From NCBI GenBank assembly GCA_033026295.1, contig CM065183.1, forward strand, positions 17,563,157 to 17,627,156: a stretch of DNA of 64,000 nucleotides, in the 5' to 3' direction. Of this stretch, positions 56,249 through 64,000 are shown one piece after another. Made by a program: the position numbers and the translations under genes. This DNA comes from Channa striata (lineage: Eukaryota > Chordata > Actinopteri > Anabantiformes > Channidae). How positions within the stretch are numbered: the stretch's first letter is position 1; the number at the start of each line of letters is the position of its first letter. The notes beneath the pieces were generated by a model. That model saw only the letters and a program-made list of their open reading frames with translations. It had not been told where the DNA came from and made no database searches.

Positions 56249-58384
56249 CTGGTAAAAGGATAAACCAGAAAAGAAATAAAATAATGAAACACTTTGCTTG
56301 CAAAAACTGTAGGAGAGACACACGACAATCTGACAACATGCAGTAAGTGATGCTGATGTTGAAATTGTGTAATACACAGATGAGTACCCACCCACTGCAG
56401 AGATCTCATCCTCACAGTGCCCATTAACTTCTGCTATGGTGCCATCTGCTTTTCTATTGATTTCAGACGTCTGCCTGTTGTTTTTGACAAGCTGAAATAA
56501 AGCACAAAACACAGATGAGCATGTCTGCCTGCTGTTGTGTGAAAGATCAGATTGAATGGAACTCAAGCAGTTAGTTTTAAATATTTCTGATTGACGGAAA
56601 GCATTGAATAATTACGCAGCACAATACTCGGAACAATTAAATCCATCACATCTTGTACTTCTATGAAAACAAACATGGTATTTCAATCCTAGACTTAACA
56701 GAGGGAGCTCCAATTATGGAAAGAACCAACGCAGTTCAGTCGCTACAGTCTAATGTCCCTAATTGTCCCAATCTCAAATATGTGAGTCAGATTATCCTGG
56801 AACGTCTGAGCAGGGGTTAGGGAACAAGAAACATTTTATTCAACTATGATGGAGTAACACCACACTGAAAAAAAAAAACACAGCTCGAAATAGCTGTTAG
56901 GATTGTAATGTGTGTGCTAATACCTGCTAAGATATTTGATTTATTTAAATAATGAGCAGCGATGCACGGAAAAACTAAATAAATTTACTGAAAAAATGCA
57001 CTTCAGGCAACCAAGGACTTGACTTTTAGTTCAACTTTGGGAGTTTCACATGCAACCACTATTTGTTGAAATCAATTTGTAATAATTAGTTTAACCTCAA
57101 AATCAATCTGATTAAATGTTGAAGCTGGTCATCCAAATAAGCTTAGAACTCTTTTTTCCCTTAGTATAAGTTAAGTTACCTTAGTTAAGTTAAAGCCATA
57201 ATCCTTTGAAGCTTGGCTTCGACCTCGCATTCCAGTGAATATTGTTTACTATTTTAAATGCACAAAGCCAGTGTTAGAAACTGTAAACAAGGATCTTTTT
57301 GTTTTAAATCATCTTGAGACAAAACATTGGATTCCATTAAGGGAATGATTCTTGAAATGTTTGAATAATTGCAGATAAGTTCAAAAAACACTCAAAACGG
57401 CATTAAGCATGAGGCCCCACAAAGCTCATTAGCTGTGCTGGCACTTCATCGGGGCAAACAGTCTGGTCATTAAAGGTTCCGGTGAAAATACTGAGTGGCA
57501 TGGGAAAATATTTTTCCTGTTTACCTAAGTTGACAACTTATTTTCTTTCCAAAGTGGCATATTTAGCCCCTTATTGCATCCAAATCACATAATAAGTCCC
57601 AAAGGTCAAAGATCCAATCAACACAGCATCACAGTTTTAGCTCACAGCTATTTTCATTCACTCCATACATTGCTGTCTCATGGACGTCCTACTCAGCATC
57701 ACCCAGTGATCATGTTCTACACAAACAATCAATGTCTCCGTCTGCCGAATGCAGCAAAGAGGAAATTCCATCTCTGTTCTGAGGTTCGTCGAAGAATGAA
57801 AGGTCACTATCCCTCCACTGTTTCACTTTCCATGTAGGGGAAATGCAAACAAATGCAGCAACAGCGGAAACAGGGTCTGCAGAGGAGCAGCTGCCAAACA
57901 CAGGGTCAGTCACTGAGGGGGCATTTAAATTCCCAGTCCCTAAAAAACCAAACAGGAATGATGTGCATCCCAGGGAAAATGCATTTTCACCTGCAGATGT
58001 TCCATTCCTGGTACAACAGAGCTGATAAAGCGTGTGTGTGTGTGTGTGTATGTGTTGTTTGTTTTTCATTAAAATGCCCGGATTTCTGCATGTGCTCGGT
58101 TCTGCCAGTTTCTCCATCTGTGTTTATGTGGATGAAGCACCTGCTCAAAATCCAGTGTCAGAATTTTCCCGACAGCATGTGAAAAGTGATGTGCTCCAGC
58201 TGTGGAGACACTGAAAACCCTGTGGACGAACCCTGTGGACGAACCCTGTGGACGAACCGTGTGGACGAACCGTGACCAAAGTTCGCTGGGACTGCGGGAA
58301 ACGCGGCGGTACCTTGTCGTCCGTCTCCTCCGCGGCTGCCGGGTCCTTGTCGCTCCCTCGTTGCGCAGACTGAGCGCCTCCCAT
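47135..58384 (-). CDS. akap12: akap12 (gravin/SSeCKS) scaffold, three coding exons, about 3,090 residues if three apparent frameshifts are discounted
   Basis: AKAP12 is a myristoylated membrane- and actin-associated scaffold that binds protein kinase A, protein kinase C, calmodulin and beta-adrenergic receptors. Exons in reading order: 58313-58384, 56392-56491, 47135-56248; joins are phase 0 and phase 1. The N-terminal half follows the human protein: three Phe/Lys-rich polybasic motifs, two WxSFKKLVTPKR boxes, SVSWEAVLCGSGRRR, IKKLLPGQKKRKP, and the block EMVSAVSQLSDS. The human protein has about 1,780 residues; the extra length here is a tandem acidic repeat array (49.5-53.3 kb). The frame breaks near 53,160, 47,785 and 47,408, each at or beside a short homopolymer, and coding character continues in the next frame each time. 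The internal 1,768-codon frame between breaks is intact. This looks like either sequencing indels or recent lesions, not old decay. Confidence 0.95.
48178..48240 (-). other. akap12: Candidate PKA RII-binding helix of akap12
   Basis: Human AKAP12 binds the RII dimer through a helix containing LVQNIIQTAVDQFV near its C-terminus. At the corresponding place this protein has EKTLIIHKVIQNVKENLTER, which shares VIQN and a four-residue hydrophobic spacing. Lys and Leu replace some core positions of the usual pattern. I infer that this is the equivalent helix, possibly with altered affinity. It is a weak call from sequence alone. Confidence 0.4.
49540..53330 (-). repeat. akap12: Tandem array of about 18 acidic 72-residue (about 215-bp) repeats in akap12
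   Basis: Successive segments follow one pattern: a TETxEKE.xLxED opening, then EPKEExEPVTEVxxEPEKED, then ELQTDAAKTEYxQVSEVL, then VQAxALDSEM and a short turn (GG, TS or RG). I can line up about 18 copies between 53.33 and 49.54 kb, a span of about 1,260 residues or 40% of the protein. The repetition is visible in the DNA: TTTGTAGTTCATCTTCCTTC-like text recurs on the plus strand (49,902; 50,551; 51,186; 52,281). The first two copies and the last are shorter or degraded. Some copies share variants in the same order (see findings), so the array probably grew by duplicating multi-unit blocks. I know of no such array in human AKAP12. Confidence 0.88.
54680..56090 (-). other. akap12: akap12 polybasic scaffold motifs
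   Basis: Moving downstream: ESFKRFFSNINFKLTVKRG (about 56,085-56,030), SPIKRFFTTGIFGLRRRRKP (about 55,715-55,655), SPLKRLLSGSSLKKSSKR (about 55,370-55,310), WASFKKLVTPKRSVKKS (about 55,190-55,135), SVSWEAVLCGSGRRRSRSR (about 55,025-54,965), WKSFKKLVTPKRKAK (about 54,820-54,775), FSIKKLLPGQKKRKP (about 54,720-54,675). Each is a basic amphipathic patch flanked by Ser and acidic residues. In mammalian AKAP12 such patches bind phosphoinositide membranes, calmodulin and PKC, and are switched off by PKC phosphorylation of adjacent Ser. All are present in order, so the scaffold core is intact. Confidence 0.93.
56392..56491 (-). CDS. akap12: akap12 exon 2
   Basis: A 100-bp exon from phase 0 to phase 1 encoding LVKNNRQTSEINRKADGTIA and a short acidic tail. 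It corresponds to the human LLQKNGQLSTING region. The acceptor (TTTATTTCAG) and donor (GTGGGT) are ordinary. The intron to the giant exon is only 143 bp. Confidence 0.88.
58032..58049. repeat. (GT)n microsatellite
   Basis: Nine uninterrupted GT units followed by ATGTGTTG, in akap12 intron 1. Confidence 0.9.
58221..58272. repeat. 13-bp x 4 minisatellite (TGTGGACGAACCC) beside the akap12 exon-1 donor
   Basis: Four head-to-tail copies of TGTGGACGAACCC, the third and fourth ending CCG instead of CCC. It starts about 40 bases inside intron 1 on the akap12 sense strand. It is GC-richer than the rest of the intron and contains one CpG per unit plus extra ones in the variant copies. Confidence 0.9.
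58313..58384 (-). CDS. akap12: akap12 exon 1: myristoylated (alpha-type) N-terminus
   Basis: ATG at 58384-58382 starts MGGAQSAQRGSDKDPAAAEE; the donor GTACCG follows Lys24. Gly2 with Ser at position 6 fits the N-myristoyltransferase consensus, as in the mammalian alpha isoform (MGAGSS). The surrounding sequence is CpG- and GC-rich, as in a promoter island. Mammals have further promoters for beta and gamma isoforms; none was identified in the 1.8-kb intron here. Confidence 0.9.
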
Positions 58385-58700
58385 GATCGGAACCGCAGCG
58401 ACGCCAGAGGATGAACCCGTCCACGGTCCGACGTCTGATGGTGCAGAGCGGATGTCGGGGAAAGTCTTTTTCAGCGAAACGCCTCCCTGCAGGATCACAT
58501 GAAGCCTATGAGCAGAGTCTTGCCCGGCCCAGCCCGGCCCGGCCCGGCTCGGTCCGCCTCTCTCTGCATCAAAAAAAAAAAAAGCTGCAGAGAAACCAGC
58601 CTGTCCTCAGATGACTGAGCCAACGTCCGAGCAACAAGCCTCCACCTGCACCGACACCCAGCAGAGTTTGAAACAGAATTTAAAGGAAATGTTTGCAAAA
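58385..58700 (-). promoter_or_regulatory. akap12: akap12 promoter / 5' UTR region, CpG-rich
   Basis: The 200 bases upstream of the akap12 ATG are markedly GC- and CpG-rich compared with the AT-rich surroundings, consistent with a CpG-island promoter. It contains a G-quadruplex-type tract (58523-58545) and an A13 run (plus strand 58571-58583). No clear TATA box is placed at a fitting distance. The transcription start cannot be fixed from sequence. Confidence 0.55.
58523..58545 (-). promoter_or_regulatory. Potential G-quadruplex in the akap12 5' region
   Basis: Five CCC runs on the plus strand at 58523, 58528, 58533, 58538 and 58543, separated by two bases each, give five GGG runs with two-base loops on the akap12 sense strand. 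This satisfies the usual G3N1-7 rule with one run to spare. It lies 139-161 bases before the ATG, so it could form in the promoter or in the mRNA leader. Confidence 0.75.
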
Positions 58701-58945
58701 ATATATATTCCATACTGCACAATGAAAGCATCTTCTTTATAAATAAAGTTAATCGTTTTTTGTGCTCACATTGTGTCTTTGTCAATGTGTAACACTTTAT
58801 TTTTAAAGTAAATTAAAACATTTTTTGGGACTTGACAAATTTTCAACTTCCTTTCTGTGACTTTAGTTTAGGTGTAAATGGACATTAATGCTTTTAAACT
58901 AAAAACCTCTAATGTCCCTGTATTAAAATATTTCTCCGCTTTTTA

Positions 58946-59090
58946 CTCCTCCTGGTGATGTCATCTGGAGGAGTTTTTTATCATTAGTAGTTCAGAAGTA
59001 TTAGGGCATGATATAATGTGAACTGAAGGTTCCTCCGAGTGATGTCATCTGGTGGCATTTTTCATCTAGAAGTAGAGAGATATTTTGATA
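58946..59090. repeat. Imperfect direct repeat, period about 90 bp
   Basis: GTGATGTCATCTGGAGGAGT at about 58,955 and GTGATGTCATCTGGTGGCAT at about 59,039 share 12 bases before and several after, with similar flanks (CTCCTCCTG / CTCCGA; TTAGTAGTTCAGAAGTATTA / CTAGAAGTAGAGAGATATT). It is a small local duplication or two copies of an unknown element end. Confidence 0.45.
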
Positions 59091-61110
59091 TAGAGACGTC
59101 AGAGGGACATTTTATGGCATTTATGTTCATGTAATACTCCAACTACAACCAAAAGAAGCAAGTTCAAAATCAGCGAAGGCGTCCTTTAAGGGTTTTTTCC
59201 TGATATATATAATACATGCGTTATTTTATTGTATTTTTAAAAAGCTTTAATAAGATGTGTTTATAATTTACCTGCTATGATGTTTAAAAAGGAGTTGTTG
59301 GTATTTTAGCTTTTTAACCTGTCACATTAATGCATTTATGATATTTAGGGTATATTTTTCCATGACACAGTGAACGCCTGTGATCCGAGTGTGAAGCCAA
59401 GCCGGATTTTCTCTTGAAATAGAAATCAACTGACTAACCGCAGCTACACAGGCCTAATGTAATTTGGAGATTGGATTTGGGGATGTGGGCAGCAGAAGAC
59501 ATGCTGTCCAAGACACAGGTCTGAGAATTTCACCTTGAGGTGGAGGAAGCTGCTGGAAAACGCTGACCTTTGAATGAATTTAAGCTTGAGGAATTTGTAG
59601 CTCTATCTTTTAATCTGACATTTATTTTCTAATCAACTGCTTGAAAGCTTCGGAGGGATACAGGCCTGAGGTTGTTGGGCTGATCTTTCAGCTCCCGGCC
59701 ATGTCTGTGGGACAGTTTGAACGAAGAGTTTCGGCAGTTTAGGAAAATGTTTGTTTTCATTTTGCATCATTGAAGATTAATAGCATTCTCGTGGATAATT
59801 ATGCAATCGCTGTTAAAATGCCTCATCTGTAAGATGCACCAATGAACATTTCATGTCGTGTTTGTTTTAATCACCAACTGAAGTTTTACAAAAGGCAGGC
59901 TGCAGTTTTCTGGGGTTAGTTTGTGGGAGGGGCTTCTTCGTGGTCAGGTGCAGTGGCGTCCTGGTGTGAGCTGGCAGGTCGCTGTGTCCTCCTGTTTGCA
60001 GTCTTTAGTGTTTTTGTGCTGGCTCCTCACAAACCACCGCCACAGCTTCAGTGCCCCTCATTTTAGATCCATCCAGATTATTTAGATCAGCATTCATCGG
60101 AAAAATCAGCTCCTCGGTTAGTGTTTTGATGGTCCCTGTCTGACCGGTAATAGTATTCATTAACCCAGCAAAATGATGTCATTTAAAGCCTTATTATTCA
60201 GGTTTTTATATGTCATTGTGTGATGGAAAAACTAAGAGTGCTTGAATTTTAATGGTTATGTTTTGTGTAGTTGTAAGGTCAAATGATATTCAGTGTTGTT
60301 ATGAAGAATTTTAAAACATTGCATCTTTTATCTCATGCGCATGTTTTTGTGTGTCTGAATAACCGTCCCAAAGTTGTCTGCTATCTAACAGTAAACTTTA
60401 GCGACCCGGACACATCCCAGCTTCCTGTGGGAATGTTGGTGAGCCTGATGGTGGGAATGTTCTGCCCAGAAACAGACGGGCATAAAACATTTGTGTGATG
60501 TCTCAGTCTTTAAAGCGGCACTAGACAGTGGATGAAACTCTATCTGTGAATTTCTCTCTTGCAAGATAATAAAACCCTTAAAAGACATCCGGGATGCAGG
60601 CTTCTTTACTGAATACACCCAAAGTGTCTGGAACCAGTAGTTGTCAATTTTTTCCATGACACGCTGACCAGCTTTGCCCTGCAAATGTGCCTGCTTCACC
60701 ACAATCTTGGCCGTGGTTTAAATTTTTCTGTTGTTTTTCTATTGTTTTCATTTGCATCTTCTGAGACAAACTGTAAATTCTTCACTGAGCTTCTTAGTGT
60801 GTTTTTTCAGTTGTGACAGCAATGGCAATAAATGACTTCTGCCTCCTTAGGTTTATTATTAAAATAAATGTCAGCGAAGATGAAATTCAGACTTGTAATT
60901 TAACTAAAACCCCAACATCAATCATCTTATCTTCAGAATCGGGTCTATTGTGAACAGTGAATCTCACCGTTTAAATTATGTCTTTTTCAAGGAATATTAG
61001 TTGAATTAATATGTTTGTAAGCCTGGATTCACACAAATGTCTGTGTTAAGGTTTGAGGCCATTAGAAGAAGGCTTCCTTTACGTGAGACCTGGAAAAACT
61101 GTGAGCAAAG

Positions 61111-61129
61111 AATAAATAAATAAATAAAT
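61111..61129. repeat. (AAAT)n microsatellite
   Basis: Four and a half AATA units (AATAAATAAATAAATAAAT). Confidence 0.85.
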
Positions 61130-61339
61130 CCACAAACTCATGACAGGCATTCACGTTAATTAGATCAGATATTCAGAGACACTGCTGCCGTTATGTGGAC
61201 CTCAGTGCAAAGCTAATAATTTGAATTGATTAGAGTCACAACTTTGGGAAACTGGAAACAGCTGATGTTTTCTCCACTGGTTACAGCAGCCAAACAGCTG
61301 AGGCCTAATGTAATAACACGGAACACACAGGGGGTCTCA

Positions 61340-62300
61340 GTGACTCAGAGGAATAATCGTTATTTATAGAGCACTTGCAGCACAAAGTGCTACAAAAGTG
61401 AAAAACAGAGAAAAAAATCTGCGCCATAAACGATGGCATAGCGATAAAATGCAGAAACGGATCAAAACAATCATATAAGATCAGGGAAAACAAGACGGGA
61501 TTTAAAAGAGGTGAACGACTCTGCTGCTTTTCACAGGAGTGTGATGGGGTCACTGCTTGCTTTTTATTCTTGCAGCTGAATTCTGTACATTCTGGAGGCG
61601 AATAATTTATATCTGACTGAGGCATTTAAATTCGAGATAAATATGTGTAAAATGATCTTGATACTGTTAAAAGAAACAAATAATGTATTTTCAAAGTATT
61701 TCCAAGATAACAAAAAGTGCACAGGTTTTGTGAGGTGCTGTTCAAAGTTCAAGTTACTGTCAGACTAAGGACTGAGATTGTTTTCGACAGGCTCAGTGTG
61801 TTTAACCAGGGGACCAGTAGATGGCTGGACCTGTTTGGCCACCCGATACGGTCCAATTATGACAATCTCTATTGTGTTTGTGTTGAGCTGCAAAGCATTT
61901 TAAACCGGCCGTCTTTTATTTCCACGTAGGCAGAGAGTATTCAGTGAGCCAAGACTTGGACAGACAGATACAGCTGTGTGTCATCTGCATGTATGTCCAC
62001 TTAATACCCAGATCTTAATACCCAAAGATCTTTGGATCTTTGGGTATTTCCACCCAATTCCTTAGTTAGTCTATTAACATAAAACAATCTACGGTATTAG
62101 AAGCCAACAGGATGTGAACGGTCGCTCAAAGTATGAAAGCCAGACTGAAATGTGTCAGAGATGTTATTATTTTCCACCGTTAAAATCAGTAATTTATGTT
62201 TTTGTCCCCAAATCTTGGATATAGGATGGAGTTTAGAGATTGATCTGTAGTTTTCAGGGACATTTGGGTTCAGCTCAGTCATATTTTGTGAAATGCCTTG
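61340..62300 (-). mobile_element. Decayed non-LTR retrotransposon (LINE) reverse-transcriptase remnant
   Basis: On the minus strand at 62282-62097 the translation reads NVPENYRSISKLHPISKIWG and then NNNISDTFQSGFHTLSDRS. This matches the NYRPISxLPFISKIxEK and FQSGFRxxHSTE signatures of reverse transcriptases of CR1/L2/Rex-type LINEs, in the right order and spacing. Further downstream on the same strand (to about 61,340), plus-strand words such as TGTGTGTCATCTGCATG and GAATTCTGTACATTC recall the reverse complement of the same fish LINE family. The catalytic core is lost and frames are broken, so it is an old, truncated copy. Confidence 0.65.
62017..62048. repeat. Perfect 14-bp inverted repeat with 4-base loop
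   Basis: AATACCCAAAGATC (62017-62030), loop TTTG, GATCTTTGGGTATT (62035-62048). The arms are exact reverse complements. The sequence TTAATACCCA also occurs just upstream (62001-62010), so the hairpin probably arose by a templated inversion inside the LINE remnant. Confidence 0.9.
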
Positions 62301-64000
62301 GTCAAGACTTTAAAGAGAAACATGGTTGAACCATGTTGGGAAGTACAAAACATAAGGAGGCCTGATGATTTGTATTTATTGTTGTAGAGTTGAAACCTTT
62401 ATTTTCAGTAAAGGATCCATGTGCCACAGTGACATGGTGGCAGGATGTCGGAGGCAGTTTAAAGCTTCCAAATACACAAAATAGACCTTTGTCCCTGGGT
62501 TTAGCCGATTTTCAGCCATTCTTGGCACTCGCACTGTTTCCCAGTGTTTCTTTCCCTGCAGGCTGCTGGACGTGAGCAGCACTGAGGGGTGCACACAGCT
62601 GGGGAGCAGGGAAAACTACATGTGAATCTCATGTAGCATTGATGGAAAATATGCTGCTCAAATCAAAACCAGATGACTGAACAGCCATAATTAGATTTGA
62701 ACTTTCAATTAGTGATTTTTGTCCCGGGCCAAGTTTGGGGCTAGAAATTGCTCAAAGGACATTAGAAATTAGGGAAAATGTAAATTACCACTTCAGCATA
62801 AATGTTTAAGCTTATAACTGTTTATTAGACATTTGATTAACTGGTTTTGCTTTTTTCTACATGTGGTTTAACTGTAAATAATTACCTCCTAATCACCAGG
62901 TGAAAAGACACATCCAACTCTTTAATGTAAAGTCAGAGGTTGTTTTTGATGTGAAGCTTTGTGAACTTTAAGAAGCAGGTCAGATGAAGGTGGAGTTGAA
63001 CTGCTGACATCTGCTGGACAAAATACAAAATCACAGTGCTGCAAACGCAGAACATGCAGATTCTTTGCTTGGGTAAGTCTCCCATTTAAAATCCTACTTA
63101 ATTATAATCACATTATAATAAACCAGGTGCAGCACAGCATTTTAAGTCAGTGATAATCTTTTTATTCTTACTGTAGGTGCTGGATTAAAAAAATGAAAGA
63201 ATACAAACCTCCATACGTTGGAAATCATACTCTTAAAGGACGAGATGGTGTTGAAGTCATTTGCAGGGACAAGCTACATGACCATTTCAGGAAAGCATAA
63301 AGTAAAAGGTAAAGTTGTTCATTTTCCGCTTATTATTTTTCTGCATTGAGCTTGACGTGGGATCCTGGGACAGCTAGAAGTCTGGGAAAGAAACTGCTGA
63401 GTTACTGAGCAGTCTTAGGTGTTCAAAGTAACGCGCCCTGATTACTTTAAAATGAGTAATGTCCGAAATTTAAGTCCTCTGTTATTTTGTTACACTTTTA
63501 AATATGTAACTAAGTAATGTTGCTTTTAAAGTACACATTTCTGTACTTTTTGTCACAATAAGAGAAATCTGCACGGAGTAATACATAGAGTTTATGCGCT
63601 GTGATTAAAGACATTCATGTACAGGTTTAAAAGGCCTATAAGTTTAATTTGAAAGTGATGTATGTGTTTGTGTTCATCTGTATGATTTATGCCTCCAGAA
63701 TATGCCTGTATTGCCAAACCTGCATTTTCTTTGAATGTGAGGCTGCACAATAAATGAGCGTAAGCGGGGCAACGTGTCAGGGCCAGACGTGGCCGAGTCA
63801 TTCTGAAGGTCTCGAGTCAAGGTCTCAACAAATTACTTTTCTCCCAAGGTAACTCATTACTCTGATTACTTTGTAATGTAATTTATCTACCTTTCAAATG
63901 AGTTTCCAACACTGATAATAAGGCAGGAAAGAAGCGTTAAAATATCAGCTATAATAAGTGTAATGGGTTCACTTCTTTATGTAAGTTTGTTATTAGTTAT
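62301..64000. other. Intergenic DNA, no gene recognised
   Basis: Apart from the MITE-like piece, only short chance frames are present on both strands. No splice-bounded coding segment with a recognisable protein match was found up to the end of the window. Confidence 0.55.
63410..63914. mobile_element. Possible hAT-like MITE
   Basis: The right end CCAACACTG and the left end CAGTCTTAGG are partial inverted repeats of the CAGTGTTGG type seen in fish hAT-derived MITEs. The interior next to the ends has the typical AGTAACG / GTAACTAAGTAATG and GGTAACTCATTACTCTGATTAC text. No clear 8-bp target duplication is visible, and the centre (about 63,580-63,800) does not look repeat-like, so two separate fragments are possible. 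Confidence 0.4.

Larger units (their letters stand above)
56492..58312 (-). other. akap12 intron 1 (1.8 kb)
   Basis: AT-rich intron with a (GT)n run at 58032-58049 and a 13-bp minisatellite beside the exon-1 donor. I see no coding exon, no transposon ends and no convincing alternative first exon. Confidence 0.7.
58701..61320. other. Intergenic DNA upstream of akap12, no gene recognised
   Basis: AT-rich, with only short chance open frames. It holds an imperfect direct repeat (58,946-59,090) and an AAAT microsatellite (61111-61129). In mammals MTHFD1L lies further upstream of AKAP12; no exon of it is recognisable. Confidence 0.6.

Noticed and set aside
60385..60702. 105-codon minus-strand open frame upstream of akap12
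   Set aside because: No recognisable domain, no splice context, and composition like the surrounding intergenic DNA; most likely chance.
1..64000. CRISPR arrays, phage or bacterial defence systems, tRNA or rRNA genes
   Set aside because: The sequence is intron-rich vertebrate DNA; no spaced direct-repeat arrays, operon-like gene packing or structural RNA genes were seen.

Overview
The window is vertebrate genomic DNA, almost certainly from a teleost fish. Coding sequence is split into many short exons with GT-AG introns, mostly 80-400 bp. There are four protein genes with clear mammalian counterparts, and the repeats are of fish type (tRNA-derived SINE pieces, a decayed LINE reverse transcriptase, a hAT-like MITE). 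No bacterial operons, CRISPR arrays or RNA genes are seen.

Layout. (1) 1-37 kb, plus strand: the 3' part of syne1 (nesprin-1). I could join 86 consecutive exons (165-36986) into one frame of 16,578 nt, or 5,525 residues plus stop. They encode spectrin-type repeats, disordered linkers and a terminal KASH domain; the 5' part (actin-binding CH domains) lies left of the window. (2) 38.0-41.05 kb, minus strand: ccdc170, tail-to-tail with syne1. (3) 41.2-45.6 kb, plus strand: rmnd1, head-to-head with ccdc170. (4) 46.1-58.4 kb, minus strand: akap12 (gravin/SSeCKS), tail-to-tail with rmnd1, with one 9.1 kb exon. (5) 58.4-64 kb: no gene recognised; akap12 promoter and decayed transposons.

The order and relative orientation match human 6q25 (SYNE1-ESR1-CCDC170-ARMT1-RMND1-ZBTB2-AKAP12), but no ESR1, ARMT1 or ZBTB2 is present in the gaps. 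This suggests a fish paralogon that lost or never kept those genes. The neighbours are not a pathway: nesprin-1 tethers nuclei to the cytoskeleton, CCDC170 is a Golgi/microtubule coiled-coil protein, RMND1 supports mitochondrial translation, and AKAP12 is a membrane-linked kinase scaffold.

Most noteworthy: the akap12 giant exon contains about 18 tandem acidic repeats of about 72 residues, with an apparent higher-order A-B-C order. I know of no equivalent in mammalian AKAP12. Second, syne1 reads cleanly over 16.6 kb of exon, while rmnd1, ccdc170 and akap12 carry five apparent one-base frameshifts at or next to short homopolymers. These are either assembly errors or real lesions.
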